The notes under the pieces are model-generated. The model saw nothing but the letters and a program-made list of their open reading frames with translations, made no database searches and was not told the origin of the DNA. From contig WGMO01000015.1 of the NCBI GenBank assembly GCA_016125075.1, positions 1 through 64,000 of the forward strand: a stretch of 64,000 nucleotides of DNA, written 5' to 3'. The position numbers were made by a program, and so were the translations under genes. Below, piece after piece: positions 26,778 through 34,633 of the stretch. How positions within the stretch are numbered: the first letter of the stretch is position 1; each line of letters opens with the position of its first letter. This DNA comes from Terrimonas sp. GTDB taxonomy: Bacteria; Bacteroidota; Bacteroidia; Chitinophagales; Chitinophagaceae.

Positions 26778-27821
26778 ATGCGAGCGATATCATTTGTTTT
26801 ATCTGTTTCCCTTATCCTGCTTTCCTGCGGGAACGCGTCAGAAAAAAAATCAACGGCTTCCACCTCCGATGCAGTACCGGTCAGACTGGCACCCGTTGTC
26901 GGCGACAGTCACCTGGAGCCTATCCATGCATCCGGACTTCTTATGACGGAAGATGAGGCGAGGCTGTCTTTCAAGACCGGTGGGGTCATTGATAATATTT
27001 CGGCTGACGAAGGACAATTTGTAAAAAAGGGACAGTTGCTGGCCACTCTCAAATCAACGGAAATTGCTGCCCAGGTTAACCAGGTACAACTGGCGGTTGA
27101 AAAGGCAGAACGTGATTACCAGCGGGCTCAAAATTTATACAAAGACAGTGTGGCCACACTGGAACAGTTACAAAATGCCAGAACAGGTCTTGATATGGCC
27201 AGGCAAAATTTGCAGCAGGTGGTCTTTAACCAGCAATACACCAGGATAGTAGCTCCCACTGACGGGTTTGTAGCAAAAAAACTGATGAATGTGGGTGAAC
27301 TTGCAGCGCCGGGTTCACCGGTACTGATCATTGGGGCAGTTTCCGCAAAAAGTAAATGGATCCTCAGTGCGGGGTTATCCGACAGGGAGTGGGCCATCAT
27401 ACAAACAGGAAACAGGGCGGAGGTGACGGTTGATGCATTTCCCCAATCAGTATTTACCGCCATGGTCAGTAAAAAATCACTTGCCGCCGACCCGTTAACC
27501 GGTTCATTCCAGATAGAACTGCGGGTCGATTTTGGTGAAAAGCAGCCTGCACTGGGCATGTTTGGCAATGCATCTATTCTTCCTTCCAAACCCACAGAGG
27601 GATTCAGTATACCCTATGAAGCCTTGCTGGAGGCAAACGGGAAAAATGGATTTGTATTTGTAACCGATGATCAACAAAAAGTGCAAAGGGTGTCTGTAAC
27701 CATCGCTTCCATCGATAATAAAAGGGTATATATCGAAAGCGGACTGGCCGGCCATCAGTATGTAGTGGTATCTGGCAGCCCTTACCTGAGTGATGGCGCT
27801 TCCATCACCTTCATTCAATAA
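26778..27821 (+). CDS. RND efflux periplasmic adaptor (lipoprotein)
   Basis: The 347-residue adaptor starts at ATG 26778 (MRAISFVLSVSLILLSC), placing a lipobox cysteine at residue 17 so the protein is lipid-anchored. It shows the membrane-fusion layout: barrel/lipoyl region (EGQFVKKGQLLATLKS), an alpha-hairpin (QLAVEKAERDYQRAQNLYKD), the second lipoyl half (TRIVAPTDGFVAKKLMNVGE) and a beta-barrel domain (GNRAEVTVDAFPQSVF). It bridges the TolC channel and the RND pump encoded on either side. Confidence 0.93.
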   Translation: MRAISFVLSVSLILLSCGNASEKKSTASTSDAVPVRLAPVVGDSHLEPIHASGLLMTEDEARLSFKTGGVIDNISADEGQFVKKGQLLATLKSTEIAAQVNQVQLAVEKAERDYQRAQNLYKDSVATLEQLQNARTGLDMARQNLQQVVFNQQYTRIVAPTDGFVAKKLMNVGELAAPGSPVLIIGAVSAKSKWILSAGLSDREWAIIQTGNRAEVTVDAFPQSVFTAMVSKKSLAADPLTGSFQIELRVDFGEKQPALGMFGNASILPSKPTEGFSIPYEALLEANGKNGFVFVTDDQQKVQRVSVTIASIDNKRVYIESGLAGHQYVVVSGSPYLSDGASITFIQ

Positions 27822-27849
27822 TCCGATTTAAACGATATAAAACGATTTT

Positions 27850-30800
27850 ATGCGTGCGACCTCATTTTTTGTCAAAAACTACCAGTTCACCCTCGTGCTT
27901 TTCCTCATGGTTGTGGTGGTCAGTGTCACCACTTTACTCACGATGCCCAGGGCAGAGGACCCCGAGATCAATCCTCCTCAATACCCGATTATCGTCTTGT
28001 ACCCGGGCACCAGTCCGAGGGATATTGAAGAACTGGTCGTGAAGCCAATCGAGAAAAAGATCAGTGAACTCGAAAATATCAAGAAGATTACTACCAAGAT
28101 CGACGATGGGGTTGCAGTGATCATTGTAGATTATAAGTATAACAGTGATGTTGAGGCCAAGTACCAGGAACTGGTGAGGGAGGTGAATGCGCTCAGGCCT
28201 GAGCTGCCGGATGATATTTACAGTATCAGGGTCAATAAGGTTTCGCCCACCGATGTGAGTGTTTTACAGATGGCCCTCATCTCGGAGAATGCTTCGGATG
28301 AGAAACTGAAACGGTATGCCGAAGACCTGAAAGAGGAACTGGAAAAGGTCAAGAGCCTAAAAAAGGTCGATTACTGGGGAGTCCCCGACCAGGTGGTGCG
28401 GGTTGACCTGCAATTGGATAAGATCGCCCAGCAAAAGATTCCGGTTAATTATATTATCGGGAGTATCCAGAGTGAAGCTGCCAATATCCCGGCGGGAAGT
28501 ATCAGGGCCGGTACCAAAACCTTTAACGTAAAAACAAGTGGCAAATACAAAAGCCTGGACGAAATCCGCAATACCATTGTATTTAATGGCAATGGGAAAG
28601 TGGTTTACCTGAAAGACGTAGCCACCGTAGGGCTCCATTACGAAGAGCAAAAACACATTACAAGGTTAAATGGGCATCGTTGTGTATTGGTAACTGCGGC
28701 ACAAAAATCCGGAGAAAATATTGCCGCCTCTCGAAAAGCATACCTGCCGGTGATTGAGAAATTCAGCAAATCCTTACCTGCTAATATCGACCTCGTCAGG
28801 AATTTTGACCAGGCTGATAATGTAAGCAACCGGTTGGGGGGATTAGGAATCGATTTTTTGATCGCGATCGGATTGGTGCTGATCACCCTGCTCCCCTTGG
28901 GATGGAGGGCATCCATTGTCGTGATGGTGGCCATTCCGCTTTCCCTCGGTCTGGGAATCGTGACGATGAATTTCCTCGGGTTTTCATTGAACCAGTTAAG
29001 TATTGTAGGTTTTGTAGTGGCGCTCGGACTGCTGGTGGATGACAGCATTGTTGTGGTAGAAAATATAGAGCGCTGGTTAAGGGAAGGCCATTCGCGGACA
29101 AAGGCGGCCATCGAAGCCACCCGGCAGATAAGCCTGGCCGTACTGGGCTGTACGGCCACCCTTATGATCGCTTTCCTGCCCCTGGTTTTTTTACCGGAAG
29201 CGTCCGGTGAATTTATACGGGGCCTGCCGATGGCAGTCATCACTTCTGTATTTGCATCCATGCTGGTTTCGCTCACCATCGTTCCTTTTTTTGCCAGCAG
29301 GTTGCTGAAAAACCACCATAACCCCGAAGGGAATATCTTTCTGAGGGGCCTCAAAAAACTGATCCATGGCAGTTATGCACGTTTGCTCGTAGCGGCACTC
29401 AAAAGACCGGTTATGACCCTGGTGATTGCCTTTGTGTTGTTTGGCGCTTCCCTGGCAGTTTTCGGAATCATTGGGTTCCGTTTATTTCCAACATCGGAAA
29501 AGCCACAGTTTCTCGTCAATATCAATATGCCTTTACAAAGCAATATTGCCGCCACCAATACCATGGCAGCCTATGTTGAGAGTGAATTGAAAAAGGTGGA
29601 CAAGATTGCCTATTTCACAACCAATGTGGGAAAAGGCAACCCGAGAATCTATTACAATGAAATTCCGGAAAATGAAAAACCGGATTATGCACAGATATAT
29701 GTCCAGTTGCAGCAGGATGTGAAGGCAAAAGAGAAGAAAGAGATCATCAACCGCTTGCGCGACCGGTTTGCCCAGACCGCCGGCGCAAAAATTGAAGTCA
29801 AGGATTTTGAACAGGGTCCCCCGGTAGACGCCCCGGTCGCCATCCGGATCACCGGAGATAACCTTGACACCCTGCGGTTACTGGCCTTACAAACCGAAAA
29901 TATCATTCAGTCTATTCCCGGTGCTATCTATGTGAACAATGAAACCGGTGTACTCAAATCAGACCTCAAGCTGAATATCCACACGGAAAAATCAAGGACT
30001 TTGGGTATTCAAACAGCCGATATTGATAAGACCGTCAGATTGGCTGTTACCGGTTTTGAGGCCGGCACTTTTACCAATGCTGACGGTGATGATTATGCTA
30101 TTATGGTAGATGCGCCAAGAGAAAATTTTGTCTCCCTCAATACGCTGGATCATGTCTTTGTCAATAATGCGATGGGCACTCCCGTTCCTTTAAATCAGAT
30201 CGCATCACTTGAATTTGAATCTTCACCCACCACGATCAAGCACCTGGATAAAAAAAGATTTGTTATGGTCAAAGCCTATACCGATAAAGGAGTGCTCGCG
30301 GGGGATATCAACAAAGCTTTTTCAGAAAAGGCCGCTCAGATCAGGTTGCCCGAGGGTTATGCCATTCAGATTGCCGGGGAGGCAGAAGGGGAAAAGGATG
30401 CCTTCGGAGGCGGGTTCATGACGGTTGTGATCGCGACGGTTTTCCTGTTTATCATGGTCCTGATCCTTGAATTCAAGACATTGAAAAGTACGTTGATCGT
30501 ATTATCGGTTATTCCCCTGGGTATCATCGGTGGTATATTGATGTTATGGTTTACCGGTAATCCCATGTCCTTTGTTGCGATCGTTGGATTTATCGGCCTG
30601 GCCGGTGTGGAGGTGAAGAATTCGATCCTGCTGGTGGATTTCACCAACCAGTTGCGCGAAGAAGGCAGGAGCCTGGATGAGGCGATAAAGATTGCCGGGG
30701 AATTAAGATTCCTCCCTATCATCCTCACGAGTATGACGGCTATTGGCGGGCTGATCCCGATTGCATTGAACAGTAATCCCCTGATCTCCCCCCTGGCCTT

Positions 30801-30903
30801 GGTCCTGATCGGCGGACTGATCTCTTCCACTTTGTTATCAAGGATCGTAACCCCCGTGGTCTATAAACTCATTCCACCTAAGATTGCCACCAAAGAGGAG
30901 TAA
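27850..30903 (+). CDS. RND-family efflux permease
   Basis: A 1017-residue proton-driven exporter of the AcrB/MexB-like superfamily. It has the N-terminal helix and porter region typical of RND pumps (TLLTMPRAEDPEINPPQYPI). TM4 carries the proton-relay Asp pair in VALGLLVDDSIVVVENIE, and the second half has the equivalent GLAGVEVKNSILLVDFTNQL. Length and twelve-helix layout are complete. It lacks the charged cation-relay pattern of CusA pumps that I would expect for copper, so an organic substrate is more likely. The pump is closed by a terminator at 30919. Confidence 0.94.
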   Translation: MRATSFFVKNYQFTLVLFLMVVVVSVTTLLTMPRAEDPEINPPQYPIIVLYPGTSPRDIEELVVKPIEKKISELENIKKITTKIDDGVAVIIVDYKYNSDVEAKYQELVREVNALRPELPDDIYSIRVNKVSPTDVSVLQMALISENASDEKLKRYAEDLKEELEKVKSLKKVDYWGVPDQVVRVDLQLDKIAQQKIPVNYIIGSIQSEAANIPAGSIRAGTKTFNVKTSGKYKSLDEIRNTIVFNGNGKVVYLKDVATVGLHYEEQKHITRLNGHRCVLVTAAQKSGENIAASRKAYLPVIEKFSKSLPANIDLVRNFDQADNVSNRLGGLGIDFLIAIGLVLITLLPLGWRASIVVMVAIPLSLGLGIVTMNFLGFSLNQLSIVGFVVALGLLVDDSIVVVENIERWLREGHSRTKAAIEATRQISLAVLGCTATLMIAFLPLVFLPEASGEFIRGLPMAVITSVFASMLVSLTIVPFFASRLLKNHHNPEGNIFLRGLKKLIHGSYARLLVAALKRPVMTLVIAFVLFGASLAVFGIIGFRLFPTSEKPQFLVNINMPLQSNIAATNTMAAYVESELKKVDKIAYFTTNVGKGNPRIYYNEIPENEKPDYAQIYVQLQQDVKAKEKKEIINRLRDRFAQTAGAKIEVKDFEQGPPVDAPVAIRITGDNLDTLRLLALQTENIIQSIPGAIYVNNETGVLKSDLKLNIHTEKSRTLGIQTADIDKTVRLAVTGFEAGTFTNADGDDYAIMVDAPRENFVSLNTLDHVFVNNAMGTPVPLNQIASLEFESSPTTIKHLDKKRFVMVKAYTDKGVLAGDINKAFSEKAAQIRLPEGYAIQIAGEAEGEKDAFGGGFMTVVIATVFLFIMVLILEFKTLKSTLIVLSVIPLGIIGGILMLWFTGNPMSFVAIVGFIGLAGVEVKNSILLVDFTNQLREEGRSLDEAIKIAGELRFLPIILTSMTAIGGLIPIALNSNPLISPLALVLIGGLISSTLLSRIVTPVVYKLIPPKIATKEE

Positions 30904-30918
30904 GGGGTAAAGGCAGAG

Positions 30919-30954
30919 AGCAGGGCATCAGGTATCCTGGTGTCCTGCTTTTTT
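30919..30954 (+). terminator. Terminator of the efflux operon
   Basis: A 14-bp stem with two G-U pairs (30919-30932 with 30936-30949) has a TAT loop, followed by a T-run to 30954. It lies 15 bp after the RND stop codon. Confidence 0.85.
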
Positions 30955-31053
30955 ATTCATTGGTTAGGGCAATAATCCCACACCGTTTTTTACTTCAAAA
31001 GATGGAGCGATAGGAAACAGCGCATTCGGAGACCTGGAAAATAACCATTTTCT

Positions 31054-32148
31054 TTAAACGGCCGGCTCCTGCTGGCTCAGGCAATGGAAACTCCCCAGGC
31101 CCCAGATGATATCACTGGAGTCAATACCCACCACTTTTCTTTCCGGGAAACATTGCTGGATGATCTGCAATGCCCTGTCGTCCCCGGGACAATTAAAGAT
31201 GGGAACAATCACTGCATGGTTAGCGATATAAAAATTTGCATATGAACAGGGCAGGCGCTGGTCTTCGTAAATCATTTCATCCGGCATCGGCAGTTCAACG
31301 ATGTTAAGCTGCTTTCCGTTCAGCAGGCGCATTTTTTGTAACTGCTGCAGGTTATGCTGCAGGAGACCATAATTAGCATCGTTCCTGTTTTCTTCGATCA
31401 CCGTCAGTACGGTATCTTCATTCACAAAACGAACCGTATCATCAATATGGCCGTCCGTATCATCACCAACAATGCCTTCATCCACCCAAAGCACTTGTTC
31501 AACACCGTAATAATTATACAGGTATGCTTCGATCAGCTCCTGGTTAAGCTGGGGATTACGGTTAGGATTCAGCAGGCAGGCCGTTGAAGTGATCAGGGTT
31601 CCCTTCCCGTTAAACTCCACACTGCCACCTTCCATCACAATACCCGGATGATAGACCGGAAGACCGAATTCTTTACCGATCAGGGTGGGAATCACATCAT
31701 CCAGGTCATAGGGAGGGTATTTATTGCCCCAGGCATTATAGCCCCAGTCAACGATTATTTTTTTAATGGCAGCTTCGGGATTGATTAAAAATGCAGGACC
31801 ATGATCACGGCACCAGGCATCATTGGTAGGGTGAAAATAGAATTCAACTTTAGCAAGGTCCACGCCCACCTTTTGCAGGTGGTTGACTGCAAACGCCTGC
31901 ATCCGGGTATCTGATACATTGATGCGCACGATTTCACCGGAGGTTAATTCCCTGATGAATCTTGCATAGCTGGGATAGATCGTTTCGATCTTCCCGGGCC
32001 AGCTGGCTTCCTTATGCGGCCAGCTCAGCCAGGTGGCCACATGAGGGGCGAATTCAGCCGGAAAATAATATCCCAGCTCTTTAGGTGTCGGGACGCTATC
32101 CTCCGGAAAAGCGAGGTTAGGATGCTTGGTTTTTTTCGATGCTGGCAT
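31054..32148 (-). CDS. aguA: Agmatine deiminase
   Basis: Converts agmatine to N-carbamoylputrescine and ammonia. The 364-residue protein has the guanidino-modifying family signatures: WLSWPHKEASWPG near the start, DAWCRDHGPAFLINPE, the DTDGHIDDTVRFV motif with catalytic His and Asp, and the C-terminal catalytic Cys in LGSFHCLSQQEP. The last motif is slightly unlike the usual GGGNIHCITQQ (FH for IH), but the Cys and QQ are kept. It follows the amidase gene on the same strand after 57 bp, so both steps of agmatine-to-putrescine conversion are together. A peptidyl-arginine deiminase-like role is the alternative. Confidence 0.93.
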   Translation of the reverse strand: MPASKKTKHPNLAFPEDSVPTPKELGYYFPAEFAPHVATWLSWPHKEASWPGKIETIYPSYARFIRELTSGEIVRINVSDTRMQAFAVNHLQKVGVDLAKVEFYFHPTNDAWCRDHGPAFLINPEAAIKKIIVDWGYNAWGNKYPPYDLDDVIPTLIGKEFGLPVYHPGIVMEGGSVEFNGKGTLITSTACLLNPNRNPQLNQELIEAYLYNYYGVEQVLWVDEGIVGDDTDGHIDDTVRFVNEDTVLTVIEENRNDANYGLLQHNLQQLQKMRLLNGKQLNIVELPMPDEMIYEDQRLPCSYANFYIANHAVIVPIFNCPGDDRALQIIQQCFPERKVVGIDSSDIIWGLGSFHCLSQQEPAV

Positions 32149-32205
32149 GAATGGATATTTCTTCGCGAATTGTTATTAGTGATGCAGTTGCAGTACAGGA
32201 TCTAT

Positions 32206-33078
32206 TTACTCGTCGATCATCCGTTTCGTGATCGGTTGGTAAGAATCGATCCTCCGGTCCCTTAAAAATGGCCAATGGGTTCTGTAGCTGTCTGTTTTAT
32301 CAAGGTCCAGTTCTTCTACATGTACTTCTTCCTGGTCATGGGATGCTTTATAAATGACACTGCCAAAGGGATTGGAAATAAAGGAACCACCCCAGAATTG
32401 CATGGCGCCATTCTGTTCAAAACCTACCCGGTTCACACTCACCACATGAACACCATTCGCAACGGAATGGCTGCGCTGAATAGTTTGCCAGGCATTGTAC
32501 TGTTCCGTGTTCGTTGCCTCGTCCTGCTGGGTAGACCAGCCAATGGCCGTTGGATAGAACAAAATTTCCGCACCCATCAATGCAGTGATCCTCGCCGCTT
32601 CCGGGTACCACTGGTCCCAGCAGATCAGCACGCCGATCGTTGCAAATTTTGTCTTGAATACCTTATAACCCAGGTCGCCGGGCGTGAAATAGAATTTTTC
32701 ATAATACGCGGGGTCATCGGGTATATGCATCTTCCGGTATTTACCGAGGTAGGTACCGTCTGCGTCCAATACCGCAGTGGTATTATGGTACAGGCCCTGT
32801 GCCCGCTTTTCAAACAAAGAGGCAATGATCACAACACCCAGTTCTTTGGCCAGCCTGGACAGCCTGTCAGTGGAAGGCCCCGGAATGGGTTCCGCCAGTT
32901 TAAAATGCTCATAATCCTCCACATCGCAGAAATATAAGGAAGTGAAGAGTTCCTGCAGGCATACGATGTTCGCACCTCCGGCAGCGGCTTCTTTCACTTT
33001 TTCTGTTGCTTTTAAGAGATTCGATTCCTTGTCGGCAGTACAGCTCATCTGTACCATTCCAATTTTTACAGTAGGCAT
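32206..33078 (-). CDS. aguB: N-carbamoylputrescine amidase
   Basis: A nitrilase-superfamily amidase of 290 residues that hydrolyses N-carbamoylputrescine to putrescine, CO2 and ammonia. The catalytic triad is visible: Glu in IVCLQELFTSLYF, Lys in YLGKYRKMHIPDD and Cys in VLICWDQWYPEAARI. The remaining pattern (GGSFISNPFGSVI, HWPFLRDRRIDSY) is typical of this subfamily. It is the upstream gene of the pair with aguA. Confidence 0.94.
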   Translation of the reverse strand: MPTVKIGMVQMSCTADKESNLLKATEKVKEAAAGGANIVCLQELFTSLYFCDVEDYEHFKLAEPIPGPSTDRLSRLAKELGVVIIASLFEKRAQGLYHNTTAVLDADGTYLGKYRKMHIPDDPAYYEKFYFTPGDLGYKVFKTKFATIGVLICWDQWYPEAARITALMGAEILFYPTAIGWSTQQDEATNTEQYNAWQTIQRSHSVANGVHVVSVNRVGFEQNGAMQFWGGSFISNPFGSVIYKASHDQEEVHVEELDLDKTDSYRTHWPFLRDRRIDSYQPITKRMIDE

Positions 33079-33198
33079 GTTCTTGATTTGCCCTGCAAAA
33101 ATATCTTTTTTGTCATGATTAACCGTTTAAAAAGAAATGCATGCCAATAAATTGCTTTAAAGCTTGTTTCATTAATTTCACTGCATAATTGGATTGCT

Positions 33199-33687
33199 AT
33201 GGCGATAAGGATCTTCATTACCGGCGGCACGTTTGATAAGGAGTACAATGAGATCACCGGTCATTTGTATTTTAAGGATACCCAGGTGCATGATCTGCTG
33301 GAAATGGGGCGTTGCCGGGTACCTGTAGAGATCCGGACCCTGATGATGATCGACAGTATGGAGATGACCCAGGAGGACCGGGAGCTGATTGCACACCAGT
33401 GTAACCAATGTGAAGAGGACATGATTGTCATTACACATGGCACGGATACGATGGCAGAAACGGCCAGGATGCTGGCCGAAAAAGTGAAAGATAAAACCGT
33501 GGTGCTCACCGGCGCCATGATTCCGATCAAATTCGGTAGCTCGGACGGTTTATTTAACCTGGGAAGCGCCCTTGCTTTTTCCCAAAGCCTGCCAAAGGGG
33601 GTTTATGTTGCCATGAATGGCCGTTATTTTAAAGCGAACAATGTGAGGAAGAACAAACAGACCGGTTTTTTTGAAGAGATAAAATGA
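33199..33687 (+). CDS. One-domain asparaginase-like protein
   Basis: A 162-residue protein that corresponds to only the N-terminal domain of asparaginase. It has the first catalytic Thr motif in IFITGGTFDKEYNE, the HGTDTMAETARMLAE motif with its Thr-Asp pair, and the Lys-equivalent region VVLTGAMIPIKFGSSDG. A full L-asparaginase is about 330 residues with a second domain that helps build the active site between subunits. Here the protein ends naturally with a Lys-rich tail (NNVRKNKQTGFFEEIK) and the next gene follows after 33 bp. Small proteins of this kind occur in other Bacteroidota; whether they are active is unclear. Confidence 0.85.
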   Translation: MAIRIFITGGTFDKEYNEITGHLYFKDTQVHDLLEMGRCRVPVEIRTLMMIDSMEMTQEDRELIAHQCNQCEEDMIVITHGTDTMAETARMLAEKVKDKTVVLTGAMIPIKFGSSDGLFNLGSALAFSQSLPKGVYVAMNGRYFKANNVRKNKQTGFFEEIK

Positions 33688-33720
33688 AAAACCCATTCCT
33701 TCATCAAACAGCCTTATTCT

Positions 33721-34569
33721 GTGCAGCACGTTGAATTCTTTCACCAGGAACATTTTCTTAAAAATTATCACCGGTCAAAACCTGTTGCAGCACTTGCCCA
33801 TTTCATTGAATTTTTCTGGGAAACCGATTTTGATGTGTTATGGAAAACATATCCCAGGGGGTTTTCAGATGCCCTATTCCCCAATATCGGTTATACCTAC
33901 CTGATCAACCTGGGAACACCCTTTGTCATGCAACTGGAGAACAGGAACTACACAATGAAAAGCGATGGCTTTCTGCCCCGGCATTCCTGTATTGAATGCT
34001 ATCATCAGCCCGGAAATAAGATCTTTGGTATCAAATTCAGGATATCACCGGTCCTGTTTGAGAAACGGATCAATTTTTCAGAATACAAGGAATATATCTT
34101 CCCCCTGAGCTATTTGCTGGACCCCCTGGTCCTGGACCAGATCAAGCAGGCCGGCAGCTTCGGGGAACGGGTGAAGATCGTCAACAATTATTACCAGCCC
34201 CTTGTCAAAAGATTTGCGGGATCACTGCAGCCCGTTAAGGTTGTCAGTGAGATCATTCAGTTTTGTGAAACCAGGAACAAGTTTGACTTTTCGATTGAAG
34301 AGCTGGCCGAAAGGTATTCGATCTCCTCGCGCACCCTGCAGCGCTATTTTGAAAGCACCATGAGTATTACCACCAAAAAGGCTTTGCAGATCCTGAGAAT
34401 CAGGAAGGTGGTCAGCGACTTACTGTCATCACCGGATACATTTCATTATTCCCGGTATGGTTATTATGATTACAGTCATTTTATCAAACACCTGAAAAGT
34501 TTTTTACAGAAGGATACCCTGAAAAAGATGAAACCACACCTCCTGCTCCTGGAAGGCTTGCATAAATAA
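33721..34569 (+). CDS. AraC-family transcriptional regulator
   Basis: A 282-residue regulator starting at GTG 33721; no ATG start gives the full N-terminal domain. The N-terminal 170 residues contain a sensing part (VLWKTYPRGFSDALFPNIGY, FGIKFRISPVLFEK) of the type often called DUF6597. The C-terminal AraC helix-turn-helix pair is FSIEELAERYSISSRTLQRY followed by FHYSRYGYYDYSHFIKHLKS. The ligand and targets are unknown. It lies 33 bp after the asparaginase-like gene on the same strand, so the two may be a unit. Confidence 0.88.
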   Translation: MQHVEFFHQEHFLKNYHRSKPVAALAHFIEFFWETDFDVLWKTYPRGFSDALFPNIGYTYLINLGTPFVMQLENRNYTMKSDGFLPRHSCIECYHQPGNKIFGIKFRISPVLFEKRINFSEYKEYIFPLSYLLDPLVLDQIKQAGSFGERVKIVNNYYQPLVKRFAGSLQPVKVVSEIIQFCETRNKFDFSIEELAERYSISSRTLQRYFESTMSITTKKALQILRIRKVVSDLLSSPDTFHYSRYGYYDYSHFIKHLKSFLQKDTLKKMKPHLLLLEGLHK

Positions 34570-34573
34570 ATGT

Positions 34574-34595
34574 GGGCCGGCAAGAATACCGGCCC
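34574..34595 (+). terminator. GC-rich hairpin after the AraC gene
   Basis: GGGCCGG (34574-34580) and CCGGCCC (34589-34595) form a perfect stem with an 8-nt loop, 4 bp after the AraC stop. No long T-run follows on either strand. It lies between converging genes. Confidence 0.55.
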
Positions 34596-34633
34596 GTAAT
34601 TTGATCTCCACTGAGATCTCCACATAAGAAAGT

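Noticed and set aside
31054-32148. Peptidyl-arginine deiminase instead of agmatine deiminase
   Set aside because: The adjacent N-carbamoylputrescine amidase, the lack of a signal peptide and the normal length favour agmatine deiminase.
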